This document shows, one piece after another, positions 17,101 to 26,831 of a DNA stretch of 64,000 bases; the stretch's first letter is position 1; the number at the start of each line of letters is the position of its first letter. The notes under the pieces are model-generated. The model saw only the letters and a program-made list of their open reading frames with translations. It was not told the origin of the DNA and ran no database searches. The stretch comes from Desulfogranum japonicum DSM 18378 (lineage in GTDB: Bacteria > Desulfobacterota > Desulfobulbia > Desulfobulbales > Desulfobulbaceae). The position numbers were made by a program, and so were the translations under genes. The stretch covers positions 248,001 to 312,000 of the forward strand of contig NZ_AUCV01000001.1 of assembly GCF_000429945.1 (NCBI RefSeq), given 5' to 3'.

Positions 17101-18105
17101 ATGCCGTTGATTATCCCGCTGTTTATTCCCCATGAGGGGTGCCCCCATGCCTGTATCTTCTGTAATCAGCGTTCCATAAGCGGTGAATCAGAAAAAATTG
17201 ACAGGACAACTGTTCAACAGACTGTTACGCAGTGGCTGCAATGGAAAAAGCCTGGCCAACAGTGTATGGTTGCCTTTTACGGTGGCAGTTTCAGTGGTCT
17301 GGAAAAGAAGCGACAGCAGGAATTGCTTGGAGCAGTGCAGCCCTATCTTAAAAACGGAAGTGTGCATGGCATTCGCATTTCAACCCGTCCCGATTACATT
17401 GACAGGCAGAGGATTGCATTACTGCAGGAGTATGGAGTAACGCATGTGGAACTTGGCGTCCAGTCTCTCGATGATGAAGTTCTGGAGCGGTGCAGGCGTG
17501 GGCATAGTGCGAATCAGGTCAGGGCTGCCGTTGCATTATTACAGCAGGCTGGCTGTGTTGTTGGAATGCAGTTGATGCTTGGGCTTCCCGGGCAAAGTTT
17601 CACTTCCCTGCGTGGAACCGTGTCTGATACCATTGCCCTGTCTCCAGACATGGTGCGTATTTATCCCGCTTTGGTGGTTGCGGGATCCAGGTTGGAACAA
17701 TTGTGGCAGCACGGACGTTTTACCCCTCTTTCCCTTGACAAGGCCGTTGTCCAGGCTGTGTATATGAAAAAACAATTTGATAAAGCCAATATTCAGGTTA
17801 TACGCATTGGACTGCAGGTCGGAGACTCTTTGATGCAAAGCCTGCGGTCAGGACCTTTCCACCCGGCTTTTGGTGAATTGGTCTTCAGCCGAATGATGCT
17901 TAAAACTACCAGAAAGATACTCGCCGCCTGCGGAAAACATGATAACCTGCGGCTGGTGATTAACCCCAAAGACCAATCCGTTTTTCGGGGACTGCGCTCA
18001 GCAAACCTGCATCGTTTGTCTGAACTCGGCCTCCTGGAACGTTTCAGCCTGGAGACAAGCGAAAATATGACGCGTCATGCCATAGGCTGTATGGTTGAAC
18101 CATAA
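17101..18105 (+). CDS. Radical SAM protein, Elp3-like catalytic half without GNAT domain
   Basis: The product is 334 residues. The [4Fe-4S]/SAM motif is Cys14-x3-Cys18-x2-Cys21 (GCPHACIFCNQ). The glycine-rich FYGGSFSGL and GVQSLDDEVLERCRRGH segments are typical of the Elp3/HemN-like superfamily. Related to the Elp3 radical SAM domain plus its C-terminal extension, but it ends before any acetyltransferase domain. The substrate is unknown; tRNA modification is one possibility. It lies between rnc and an ABC-F gene whose start is 19 bases after its stop. Confidence 0.8.
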   Translation: MPLIIPLFIPHEGCPHACIFCNQRSISGESEKIDRTTVQQTVTQWLQWKKPGQQCMVAFYGGSFSGLEKKRQQELLGAVQPYLKNGSVHGIRISTRPDYIDRQRIALLQEYGVTHVELGVQSLDDEVLERCRRGHSANQVRAAVALLQQAGCVVGMQLMLGLPGQSFTSLRGTVSDTIALSPDMVRIYPALVVAGSRLEQLWQHGRFTPLSLDKAVVQAVYMKKQFDKANIQVIRIGLQVGDSLMQSLRSGPFHPAFGELVFSRMMLKTTRKILAACGKHDNLRLVINPKDQSVFRGLRSANLHRLSELGLLERFSLETSENMTRHAIGCMVEP

Positions 18106-18124
18106 TAGACGTTTATCGATTTTT

Positions 18125-20101
18125 ATGCTCAGTATCAATGATTTAAGCCTGCAGTACGGAAGTAAGCATATATTTAGAAATATTTCAGCCCAGGTGCATA
18201 CCGGGGATAGGGTGGGGTTGATCGGCGTCAATGGCGCTGGCAAATCAACGCTGCTCAAGATCATGTGCAGGGAACAGGATGTAGATCCGGGAATTGTTTC
18301 TACAGCCTCCTGGTTTTCAGTCGCATATCTGCCGCAGGAGATTACTACGGATCTTGGTGAGAGAACCCTGTATGAAGAAGCTGAATCTGCCTTTGCAGAT
18401 GTTCTTGCCAAAGAACAGGAACTGCAGGAGGTCGGTCGGGAATTGTCTCTGCTTGATGAGGATGACCCGAGAATAGAAGAGCTGCTTAATCTTCAGGGGG
18501 AGCTACAGCACGCCGTTGAAGGTTGCGATATCTTTCGTATACGGCCTCAGATAGAACAAATACTTACCGGGCTTGGCTTTACCCATGCAGATCTTGATCG
18601 CAAGGCGTCCAGTTTTTCCGGTGGATGGATTATGCGGCTTTTGCTGGCCAAGTTATTGTTGCAAAGACCGTCCCTGCTGCTTCTTGATGAGCCTACCAAC
18701 CATCTGGATCTGGACTCTCTGACCTGGCTGGAAAATTTTTTACAGCAGTATCAGGGTGCCCTGATTGTCATCTCCCATGACCGTACTTTTCTGGATAGGG
18801 TAACCACTGCTTCCTGGGAGTTGAGCCTTGGGAAACTGACCGTGTATAGAGGGAATTACTCCCATTATCTTGTAGAAAAAGAGCAACGTCTGGAACTGGA
18901 ACGTGCCGCCTATGATAATCAGCAGGCATTAATTAAACAGACTGAACGGTTTATTACCCGTTTTCGGGCAAAATCCACCAAGGCCAAGCAGGTACAGAGT
19001 CGTGTCCGGCAACTGGAGAAAATGGAGCGCCTGGAACTTTCCGAAACCGATCGCACCATAAATTTTTCATTTCCGCCTGCAGCTCCTTCAGGACGCGATG
19101 TACTCATGTTGCACAATGTTAATAAAGCCTATGGGAAACAGCAGGTTTTCGATCAGGTCGAGTTTAACCTGCAGCGAGGCGATAAGCTGGCAGTGGTCGG
19201 AGTCAACGGGGCAGGGAAGACCACGCTGCTGAAAATCCTGGCAGGCCTTGAACCTGCTGAAGGTGAAATCAGGCAGGGGCATAACGTTATTCTTACATAT
19301 TTCGGTCAGCACCAGGCCCAGGAACTCTCTGCCGAGTTGAGTATTGTTGATACAGTCTACCATGCTGCAGACGATATGACCATTACCCAGGTTCGTTCTC
19401 TGCTGGGAGCGTTTTTGTTTACAGGTGATGAGGTTGAAAAAAAGGTACAGGTTCTCAGTGGTGGTGAAAAATCACGGGTAGCCCTCGCCCGTATGTTGGT
19501 GCGACCTGCCAATTTAATGTTGCTGGATGAGCCGACCAACCATTTGGATATCAGCTCCCAGGAAGTCCTGCAGGATGCCATGGCCCAATATGAGGGGACC
19601 ATCATTGTCGTTTCCCATAACCGTTTTTTTGTAAATTCGTTTGTTAATAAAGTCCTGGAGATACGGGACGGCAAGGCAAATATTTACGAGGGAAATATAG
19701 ACGATTATCTTGCCCAGAGAGAAAAGCTGGAAGCCCTGGAAACTGAAAAAAGTGAGACGTTGGAGTGCAACAGCACACTGGAAAACGAAGATTCCTCCAG
19801 TGGCAGCAGGGTGGATAAAAAAGAACAGCGCAGGCAACGTGCTCTTGAACGTGAAAAACTCAATAAGAAATTAGGGCCTTGGAAAAAGAAGAATGAGCAG
19901 GCAGAGGAGGAAATTGAGCAGCTGGAGGTCCGAAAGGCAGAACTTGAAGAAATGATGGCCGCACCCGATCTGTATGCAGACCAGGAAAAATGGACGGAAG
20001 TGAGCAAAGAATATACCCGGGTTGAACGTCGTTTGGAGCGGGTGTACAGTCTCTGGGAAGAGGCACAGGCAGCCATAGAAGAAATTGAACAGCAGATCTG
20101 A
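18125..20101 (+). CDS. ABC-F family ATPase (Uup/YheS-like)
   Basis: About 658 residues from the ATG at 18125 (MLSINDLSLQYGSKHIF); the frame opens earlier at 18095 inside the previous gene, without merit. It has two nucleotide-binding domains with Walker A GVNGAGKSTLL and GVNGAGKTTLL, signature motifs FSGGWIMRLLLAKLLL and LSGGEKSRVALARML, and Walker B LLLLDEPTNHLD and LMLLDEPTNHLD. The linker between them and a charged C-terminal coiled coil (~545-655) mark ABC-F. These are soluble translation factors acting at the ribosomal E-site or, for Uup, in DNA metabolism. The exact subfamily is not settled. Confidence 0.92.
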   Translation: MLSINDLSLQYGSKHIFRNISAQVHTGDRVGLIGVNGAGKSTLLKIMCREQDVDPGIVSTASWFSVAYLPQEITTDLGERTLYEEAESAFADVLAKEQELQEVGRELSLLDEDDPRIEELLNLQGELQHAVEGCDIFRIRPQIEQILTGLGFTHADLDRKASSFSGGWIMRLLLAKLLLQRPSLLLLDEPTNHLDLDSLTWLENFLQQYQGALIVISHDRTFLDRVTTASWELSLGKLTVYRGNYSHYLVEKEQRLELERAAYDNQQALIKQTERFITRFRAKSTKAKQVQSRVRQLEKMERLELSETDRTINFSFPPAAPSGRDVLMLHNVNKAYGKQQVFDQVEFNLQRGDKLAVVGVNGAGKTTLLKILAGLEPAEGEIRQGHNVILTYFGQHQAQELSAELSIVDTVYHAADDMTITQVRSLLGAFLFTGDEVEKKVQVLSGGEKSRVALARMLVRPANLMLLDEPTNHLDISSQEVLQDAMAQYEGTIIVVSHNRFFVNSFVNKVLEIRDGKANIYEGNIDDYLAQREKLEALETEKSETLECNSTLENEDSSSGSRVDKKEQRRQRALEREKLNKKLGPWKKKNEQAEEEIEQLEVRKAELEEMMAAPDLYADQEKWTEVSKEYTRVERRLERVYSLWEEAQAAIEEIEQQI

Positions 20102-20112
20102 GCAATGTCATC

Positions 20113-20223
20113 GTAACTGCTCACAGTGCCCCTGATCTTTCCGCGATCAGCCTTGCTTACGTATGGGGCAATACGTTGCGCCAGCCTGCTTGCGAAAACC
20201 TCAGGTGCCATGTAAATAGTTAC
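20113..20223 (+). repeat. Dispersed ~110-bp element, copy R1
   Basis: Starts GTAACTGCTCACAGTG and ends ATGTAAATAGTTAC, with internal TGATCTTTCCGCGATCA and GCCAGCCTGCTTGCGAAAA. Further copies are at 33761, 48317, 49455 and 49826. Confidence 0.85.
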
Positions 20224-20306
20224 AAATACAGGGGAGTTGCAAAGCTTAGTCACTTCCCCTATGAGTACTTAGTGTCTCTCCATAATGAACAACAGGTGAA
20301 AAAGAT

Positions 20307-22013
20307 ATGAAGAAAATAGGAATTGTCCTTTTGCTGGCAGTAGCGCTCGCAGCTGGCATTTTTGTATATATGTCCAGGAAGGCAGGCGATATTCTTGATT
20401 TTGCCACGTACCTTCCTGAGAATACATTGGCCACTGTGAGTATTACCAACCTCAACGAACTGACTGATTCCTTTGGTTCTTCAGCCCTGGGGAAATTCCT
20501 GGCCAAGGAAAATATCAATGCTATCCTGGATGAGTTGCAGGTGGAGCCAGCAGTTCGCGACCAGTATGACGGGACCCATGATAGCGTTGTCAATCTTTTA
20601 ACAAATCCGGCTTTTCGTGCTGTTTTCGGCAGGGACGCCACCTTGGCGATTTTACCGCCGGACATGGCAGCCATGAAGGACTCTCCTGATAAGGAACTGC
20701 AGCGGTCAACCATCATCTTTGCAAGATCAATGGCCTCCAGCGCTTTGGACGGGCTTGCCAAACTGATGAGTAACAGTGTTACGGCAGAAACTGTCGACGG
20801 ACGTGCAATGACCAGGATAACCATGGAAGACGGTCAGCATATATATGGGTTGACTGACAAGGATATGGTTTTACTCTCCTATGATCCATCCAGCTTGATA
20901 CGCTGTATGTCTTTTCATGAAGGTGAAGATACGCTGGCAGGCAGCACTGTTTTTGATCAGGCAAGGGAGTACTGGGACACTGTTCCGGAAGAACAGGTGT
21001 ATGGCCGTCTGTTTGTTCACGGGGATAGTTTAAGAAATACGGTTGCAGCAACAGGGCAGAAAGACGTGGAGCTGTTTCTGCAGTACACCAAAGGGATAAC
21101 CTCCATTGTCAGTGTCGCTTTCCAGCAGGCAGATCTGCTCCGGGTTGATTCCCAGGCATTTTTCGAACCAGATCAGTTGCACCAGGTCATGAAGGATGCC
21201 ATTGCCGGTCAGGCAGAGAAAAATACTACCCTGTCATTGGTCGGGGATACATGTCTTGCATATTACTGGTCCTCTTCCCTGAATCCTGAAGTTACTCGCA
21301 GATACCTGCAAAACGCGGATGAGAAGGGTATGCTGGATATGCGAACACTTTTTGCCGAACAACTGGGGCTTTCCATTGATGAGGTTTTAGACGCTTTTGG
21401 TCCCCAGTATGGCTTTGTTGTGAATGAAATCGTTAAGGGTGGTTTTTTTCCTATTCCCAAAGTCCTCCTGTTTGCAGAAGTTCGTGACCACGATGCTGCT
21501 GTAAAGGTGGTGGACAGAGTAAGAGAGGCAATGAATCAGACCGGATACGCCCGTGAACAGCAGTGGCCCCACGGCGAGAATACCATTTACTACTGGTCTG
21601 TTTTGCCAGGTGAAACTACACAAATTGCCCTGGTTATGGCAGATAATATGGTCTACATGGCTAATGGTTCCTCTACGTTGACAACACTGCTTGATAGACA
21701 GGGAGAGGATACCGGTTTGAAAATGCAATTGGCACAGGCTATGGGGAAAACCATGCAGACCCAGGTTGAGACGGCACGATTTGGCACCTATCTGGTGTAT
21801 CCTCGTCGAATGGCAGGAGAGATGCGTGGGATTATGCAGTGGCTGGTAGATATGGTGGCCGTTTCCAAGGGAACTTCTTTATCCCGGATCAGCGGTGAGT
21901 TTATTCGCCTCATGCAGTCGGTGGAAGTGATGACGGGAACTACAACGCTGGCTGATGACCATGCTACATGGAGCTGGACTCTGAAGTCAGCGAAAATGAA
22001 TGAACAACAATAA
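20307..22013 (+). CDS. DUF3352-type exported or anchored protein
   Basis: The product is 568 residues. A single N-terminal hydrophobic helix (IGIVLLLAVALAAGIFVYM, residues ~4-22) should anchor the protein with its bulk outside the cytoplasm. The next stretch (DFATYLPENTLATVSITNLN) and the repeated GYVV-type beta segments fit the DUF3352 family as I recall it, common in Deltaproteobacteria and Cyanobacteria. The function is unknown. It stands alone behind dispersed repeat R1 with a ribosome-binding site AACAGG. Confidence 0.65.
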   Translation: MKKIGIVLLLAVALAAGIFVYMSRKAGDILDFATYLPENTLATVSITNLNELTDSFGSSALGKFLAKENINAILDELQVEPAVRDQYDGTHDSVVNLLTNPAFRAVFGRDATLAILPPDMAAMKDSPDKELQRSTIIFARSMASSALDGLAKLMSNSVTAETVDGRAMTRITMEDGQHIYGLTDKDMVLLSYDPSSLIRCMSFHEGEDTLAGSTVFDQAREYWDTVPEEQVYGRLFVHGDSLRNTVAATGQKDVELFLQYTKGITSIVSVAFQQADLLRVDSQAFFEPDQLHQVMKDAIAGQAEKNTTLSLVGDTCLAYYWSSSLNPEVTRRYLQNADEKGMLDMRTLFAEQLGLSIDEVLDAFGPQYGFVVNEIVKGGFFPIPKVLLFAEVRDHDAAVKVVDRVREAMNQTGYAREQQWPHGENTIYYWSVLPGETTQIALVMADNMVYMANGSSTLTTLLDRQGEDTGLKMQLAQAMGKTMQTQVETARFGTYLVYPRRMAGEMRGIMQWLVDMVAVSKGTSLSRISGEFIRLMQSVEVMTGTTTLADDHATWSWTLKSAKMNEQQ

Positions 22014-22402
22014 TACATTTTTGTGAAAATTATTGTGTCCATGGTTCCAAGAGCCTGTGACGGGAAGAAAAAGCTCTTGCCGAAAAAGGGAATTCTGGGG
22101 TATTGATGGTGCTTTGCAGCGACTAACCTTAATTTTTCCTGTGTTTTTTACGGTATCAGTGAAACCTGGTGCAAATCGTTCCGGGCAGTGCTGAAAGGGC
22201 AGGTGGTTTTTTCAGCGCACCTGTTTTACGGAAGAATATGTGGATAAAAGGTCAAATTTCTGCAGGTAAACACATTGGGGGGCCATGTGGAAATTGCATG
22301 GATCTTCCTGCTAATTGAATGGAAACTCAAGTTGCTAGACTTGGGCTCATGCTCTCCTCAGGCACATTGTTGCCAGCAAAGGAGAGGGCAAAGGAGGTGG
22401 AA
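22014..22402 (+). other. Intergenic leader of the ior operon
   Basis: A 6-bp fold AAGAGC/GCTCTT near 22050-22079 is the only hairpin noticed; a strong promoter is not evident. An ORF opening at 22319 is in frame with iorA, but its first 28 residues do not resemble the IorA N-terminus. Confidence 0.3.
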
Positions 22403-24214
22403 GTGGTTTTTGAAAGTGAAAAGAAACTCTGGCTATCCGGTAATGAGGCCATAGCATTGGGTGCCTGGGAAGCCGGCATCACTGTAGCAAGCGGATATCC
22501 AGGGACTCCATCCACAGAAATAATGGGTAATTTTAACACCTACGATGGTGTGTATGCGGAATGGGCGCCGAATGAAAAAGTCGGCCTGGAGGTAGCCATC
22601 GGTGCATCTTTCACTGGGGCGAGGGCTTTGGCAACCATGAAGCATGTTGGCTTGAACGTTGCTGCAGATCCGCTGTTCACATCTGCCTATACCGGTGTTC
22701 GCGGCGGGCTGGTGATTCTGACAGCCGATGATCCGGAAATGCATAGTTCCCAGAATGAACAGGATAACCGTAATTACGCTTTTGCAGCAAAAATGCCCAT
22801 GCTTGAGCCTTCAGATCCCGCTGAAGCAAAGAGTATGATTGGTCGGGCCATTGCCTTAAGCGAAGAACTGGATACCCCGGTACTGTTCCGTATCACTACC
22901 CGTATAGCCCATGTCAAAGGGGTGGTGGAAAAAGGTGAACAGGTTGAGGTACCTCAGACATCCATTGAAAAAGTACCGGCCAAGCTGGTTATGCTGCCAG
23001 GAAACGCACGTGTGCGGAGAAAGTACGTTGAAGAGCGCATGGCAAAAGCCAGGGAAATCGCCGAAACTCTTCCGGAAAATCATATTGAACCCGGTACAGG
23101 CAAACGGGGGTTTATTGCTGCTGGAACATCCTATAATTATGTGAAGGAAGCCTTTCCTGAGGCACCTGTTCTCAAGTTGGGGATGGTTTGGCCTCTTCCG
23201 GAAAAAATGATCCGAGAGTTTGCTGATACGGTTGAAGAACTTATTATTGTTGAAGAACTTGATCCTTTTCTGGAAAATCATATCAAGGCCATGGGCATAG
23301 ACTGCCACGGCCAGGATATCATTCCCACCCAGGGAGAGTTAAACTCCTTTATCGTAAAAAAAGCCGTTGCTCCGGAATCCATTCCAGAACTTTTTGAGCC
23401 CCTCGAACTCCCCATGCGGCCACCGAATATGTGTGCCGGTTGTCCGCACAGAGGGCTTTTTTACGGTCTGTCTAAGATGAAAAATGTTTTTGTTTCAGGC
23501 GATATAGGTTGCTACACACTGGGATTCCTTCCTCCACTTTCGGCCATGGATGCATGTGTGTGCATGGGTGCCTCTATCACCATGGCCCATGGTATGGCCA
23601 AGGCACTGGGCAAAGAAAGTGAGGGCAGGCTGGTTTCAGTGTTGGGAGATTCCACCTTTCTTCATTCGGGAATTACCGGGTTACTGAATACGGTTTACAA
23701 CTCCTCATATGCAACCACCATTATCCTGGACAACCGCATCACAGCCATGACTGGCCACCAAAACAACCCTGCCTCAGGTAAGTCAATTTCCGGAGAGCCT
23801 GCAAATCAGATTGATTTTGAGCAACTCTGTACAGCCCTGGGCGTGAAACGGGTGGTTGTGGTGAATCCCAATGATGTGAATGCCACGCGCAAGGTCTTGA
23901 AAGAGGAGATCGAGTCACCTGAACCATCGGTGATTATCAGTCGTGCGCCATGTATTCTGCTTCCTGAAGAAATCAAGCGTAAAAAACCTGTCTATTACAC
24001 CAGGCTGGATAACTGTACCGGCTGTACGGCTTGCGTGCAGATGGGGTGCCCGGCCATCAGCTGGCATCCGATTACGCCTGCAGAGGCTGTGGAAAAGGGC
24101 TACCGGGAAAAACAGAAAGGGTATGCGGAAATTACCGAAGTACAGTGTAACGGGTGCGGCCAATGTGCAGCTGTTTGCAAGTTTGAAGCCATCACCAAGA
24201 GGGAGGAGAACTGA
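22403..24214 (+). CDS. iorA: Indolepyruvate:ferredoxin oxidoreductase, alpha subunit
   Basis: About 603 residues from the GTG at 22403, chosen because AAAGGAGG sits five bases ahead and the family sequence (LWLSGNEAIALGAWEAGITV) follows directly. The N-terminal half is the pyrimidine-binding pyruvate-ferredoxin-oxidoreductase-type domain (SGYPGTPSTEI). The middle holds the TPP-binding region (GDSTFLHSGITGLLNTVYN, then LDNRITAMTGHQ). The C-terminus has two [4Fe-4S] clusters (CTGCTACVQMGCP and CNGCGQCAAVC). With IorB it oxidatively decarboxylates aryl-pyruvates to aryl-acetyl-CoA, reducing ferredoxin, an oxygen-sensitive reaction of anaerobes. Its stop overlaps the iorB start. Confidence 0.96.
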   Translation: MVFESEKKLWLSGNEAIALGAWEAGITVASGYPGTPSTEIMGNFNTYDGVYAEWAPNEKVGLEVAIGASFTGARALATMKHVGLNVAADPLFTSAYTGVRGGLVILTADDPEMHSSQNEQDNRNYAFAAKMPMLEPSDPAEAKSMIGRAIALSEELDTPVLFRITTRIAHVKGVVEKGEQVEVPQTSIEKVPAKLVMLPGNARVRRKYVEERMAKAREIAETLPENHIEPGTGKRGFIAAGTSYNYVKEAFPEAPVLKLGMVWPLPEKMIREFADTVEELIIVEELDPFLENHIKAMGIDCHGQDIIPTQGELNSFIVKKAVAPESIPELFEPLELPMRPPNMCAGCPHRGLFYGLSKMKNVFVSGDIGCYTLGFLPPLSAMDACVCMGASITMAHGMAKALGKESEGRLVSVLGDSTFLHSGITGLLNTVYNSSYATTIILDNRITAMTGHQNNPASGKSISGEPANQIDFEQLCTALGVKRVVVVNPNDVNATRKVLKEEIESPEPSVIISRAPCILLPEEIKRKKPVYYTRLDNCTGCTACVQMGCPAISWHPITPAEAVEKGYREKQKGYAEITEVQCNGCGQCAAVCKFEAITKREEN

Positions 24215-24801
24215 TGAAGCAAAGTGGTAACATACTCTTTTCCGGTGTTGGAGGCCAGGGTATTCTCCTGGCCAGTGAACTGACAGCCTACGCGCAATTG
24301 GCAGCTGGTTACGATGTGAAGAAAAGTGAAGTGCATGGTATGGCTCAGCGTGGCGGTTCGGTGGAAGCCCATTTGCGCTATGGGGAACGTGTCTATTCCC
24401 CATTAATTGATCCTGGCTGTGCGGATATTCTGGTAGCTTTCGAAATATTGGAAGCTGTACGTTATCTGCCATATCTGCATAAGGACAGTGCGGTTGTGGT
24501 GAACACCCAGAAAATTCTGCCACCGGCTGTGGCGCTGGGAAAAATGACTTATCCTGCTGATATCCTAAGTGAGTTGACCTCACGTAATATCAATGTGGTC
24601 GCCATTGATGCCTTTGCCATCGCGGAGCAGGTTGGAGAATTGAAAACTGTGAATGTGGCCATGGTGGGTGCCATGTCTAATTTTCTGGCTGTTGACCCTG
24701 CAGTGTTCGACTCTGTGATAGACAATACTATCAAGGAACCTTTTAGAGAGGTGAACAAGAAGGCCTTTGAGGCTGGAAGGGCTGCGGTATACGCCAAGTA
24801 A
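24214..24801 (+). CDS. iorB: Indolepyruvate:ferredoxin oxidoreductase, beta subunit
   Basis: The product is 195 residues, the usual IorB size. It is the gamma-type pyruvate-ferredoxin-oxidoreductase domain, with FSGVGGQGILLASELTA near residue 10 and SEVHGMAQRGGSVEAHLRYG near 47. It pairs with IorA. ATG overlaps the iorA stop (TGATG), so translation is coupled. Confidence 0.95.
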   Translation: MKQSGNILFSGVGGQGILLASELTAYAQLAAGYDVKKSEVHGMAQRGGSVEAHLRYGERVYSPLIDPGCADILVAFEILEAVRYLPYLHKDSAVVVNTQKILPPAVALGKMTYPADILSELTSRNINVVAIDAFAIAEQVGELKTVNVAMVGAMSNFLAVDPAVFDSVIDNTIKEPFREVNKKAFEAGRAAVYAK

Positions 24802-24889
24802 CAGGCTGACCGTTTTTTTATGTAAAACTGAAAGAGCAGTGGTTCCTCCGGCATGGGAGGGATAATCAAGATGGGATCGAGGAGGAGTG

Positions 24890-26191
24890 ATGATCTGGGT
24901 TGAAGAAGTTGAGTCACTACCCCGTCAGGGGTTGGAGTCCATACAGCTCAAGCGGCTACAGGGATTAGTTGAGCGGGTTTACGCTACAGTGGCGCCATAC
25001 CGCGAAAAAATGGTTGCAGCAGGCATCAAGCCTGAAGATATCCGTTCTCTGGATGACCTGAAGCTGTTACCCTTTACCACCAAGGATGATTTACGCGACA
25101 ATTATCCCTTTGGTTTGTTCACTGTTCCCCTCGAAGAAGTCATTCGGGTACATGCATCCTCTGGAACCACTGGAAAACCGACTGTCGTCGGTTACACTGA
25201 AAACGATATCGATCTCTGGGCTTCTGTAATGTCGCGCTGTTTGGCCATGGCAGGAGTAACCAGGGGAGATATGGTGCATAATGCCTATGGTTATGGCCTG
25301 TTTACCGGAGGGCTGGGAGCCCATTACGGTATCGAAGCCCTGGGCGCAACGGTAATACCCGTTTCTGGTGGTAACTCAAAGCGTCAGGTTACCATCATGC
25401 GTGATTTTGGTTCCACTGTTCTTTTGTCTACGCCTTCATATGCGCTGAATCTTGCAGATGCCCTGGCCGATGTAGGCGTTTCGACCGATGAGTTGAAACT
25501 CCGTGTCGGCATTCATGGGGCAGAGCCCTGGAGTGAAAATATGCGCGAGGAAGTTGAGCGCAAGTTGGGCATTAAAGCAGTGGACATTTACGGACTCTCT
25601 GAGATTATTGGTCCCGGTGTGGCCATGGAATGTCTGCATTCCGACCGAGGTATGCATATATTGGAGGATCATTTTCTGCCCGAGGTCGTTGATCCCGAAA
25701 CGTTGGAACCTTTGCCCTACGGAGAGGCCGGTGAGCTGGTGTTTACCACCCTTACCAAGGAGGCTTTTCCGCTTATCCGTTACCGGACAAAAGATATCTC
25801 AAAACTGTATGCTGAACCATGTGGATGCGGACGAACCCTGATTCGCATGGAAAAAGTAATGGGCCGGACAGATGACATGCTCATTATTCGCGGTGTGAAT
25901 GTCTTTCCATCCCAGGTTGAGCATGTTCTCATGGGGATTGAAGGTGTGGAGCCTCATTATCAGATTGAGGTCAACCGTGAAGGTACCATGGATACCATGT
26001 CCGTATTGGTTGAAGTGAGTGAGGATATCTTCTCAGATGAGATTCGTGTACTTGAAGGGTTGAGTAAACAAATCCAGGCAGACGTAAAAGATATGCTTGG
26101 GGTTACCTGTAAGGTGAAGTTGGTAGAGCCGCGCTCCATCGCACGTTCTGAAGGAAAAGCACAACGGGTGGTTGATAACAGGAAAATATGA
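24890..26191 (+). CDS. paaK: Phenylacetate-CoA ligase (first copy)
   Basis: About 433 residues. The ATG at 24890 has GGAGG four bases ahead; a GTG at 24887 would be too close. AMP-forming ligase motifs are visible: the P-loop [17 protein letters not shown] near residue 90, [15 protein letters not shown] near 234, and the hinge/C-terminal [20 protein letters not shown] near 322. PaaK enzymes activate phenylacetate or related aryl acids with ATP and CoA. Placed behind iorAB it can interconvert aryl-acetyl-CoA with the free acid; in the reverse direction it could conserve ATP. Confidence 0.95.
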   Translation: MIWVEEVESLPRQGLESIQLKRLQGLVERVYATVAPYREKMVAAGIKPEDIRSLDDLKLLPFTTKDDLRDNYPFGLFTVPLEEVIRVHASSGTTGKPTVVGYTENDIDLWASVMSRCLAMAGVTRGDMVHNAYGYGLFTGGLGAHYGIEALGATVIPVSGGNSKRQVTIMRDFGSTVLLSTPSYALNLADALADVGVSTDELKLRVGIHGAEPWSENMREEVERKLGIKAVDIYGLSEIIGPGVAMECLHSDRGMHILEDHFLPEVVDPETLEPLPYGEAGELVFTTLTKEAFPLIRYRTKDISKLYAEPCGCGRTLIRMEKVMGRTDDMLIIRGVNVFPSQVEHVLMGIEGVEPHYQIEVNREGTMDTMSVLVEVSEDIFSDEIRVLEGLSKQIQADVKDMLGVTCKVKLVEPRSIARSEGKAQRVVDNRKI

Positions 26192-26247
26192 TACAGGCCA
26201 TACAGGCCGCAGTGTTATCCGGTTGTGACAACATTTTTTACTGACAT

Positions 26248-26271
26248 CACATTCGTGGGAAAACGAATGTG
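26248..26271 (+). other. Perfect 9-bp hairpin between paaK and the ACT gene
   Basis: CACATTCGT, loop, ACGAATGTG. No T-run follows, so it is either a processing/stability element or a weak terminator. Confidence 0.4.
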
Positions 26272-26333
26272 TCTATGATCGTTTTCCATTAACATGCCTG
26301 ATCCCGATATATACCGCTAAGGAGGCAAATGAT

Positions 26334-26765
26334 ATGAGAGTTGAACAGATAGCAGTCTTTCTCGAAAATAAGTCAGGGCGTTTGGCTGAAATAACCCGCA
26401 TCCTTGCTGAACATCAGGTCAACATTCGAGCTCTTTCTGTTGCCGATACAGCAGATTTCGGTATTCTCCGCCTTATCGTTGATAAGGTCGAAGAGGCCAA
26501 AAAGGCATTGCGTGCAGGCGGTTTTACCGTTGGAAAAACCAACGTTGTTGCAGTGGAAGTATCTGATAACATAGGCGGGCTTGCCCATGTTCTTGCCGCT
26601 GTCAATGAAATCGGGCTCAACGTCGAGTATATGTATGCCTTTGTTAATAAAAGTTCTGAAAATGCGGTATTGATTTTCCGTTTTGATAACATGGATAAGG
26701 CCATTGAACGCCTGCAGCAAAAAGGGTTTGTATTGCTGTCCGGTGAACAGATCTGTTCGTTATAA
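26334..26765 (+). CDS. Tandem ACT-domain protein
   Basis: The product is 143 residues made of two ACT domains, about 1-68 ([20 protein letters not shown]) and 70-140 ([20 protein letters not shown]). ACT domains bind small ligands, usually amino acids. A strong AAGGAGG precedes the ATG. Stand-alone ACT pairs are common beside paaK and iorAB, where they are presumed to sense aromatic amino acids or acyl-CoA intermediates; the ligand here is not shown. Confidence 0.9.
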   Translation: MRVEQIAVFLENKSGRLAEITRILAEHQVNIRALSVADTADFGILRLIVDKVEEAKKALRAGGFTVGKTNVVAVEVSDNIGGLAHVLAAVNEIGLNVEYMYAFVNKSSENAVLIFRFDNMDKAIERLQQKGFVLLSGEQICSL

Positions 26766-26831
26766 AAAGCAATGCCTTCTGTGGGGGAAGAGTACTGCTT
26801 CAAGCAATTACACGTTGAGGGAGGAGAAGTT

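Noticed and set aside
22319-22402. Annotated-length IorA start at 22319
   Set aside because: The extra 28 residues are unlike the IorA N-terminus and the strong AAAGGAGG site belongs to the GTG at 22403.
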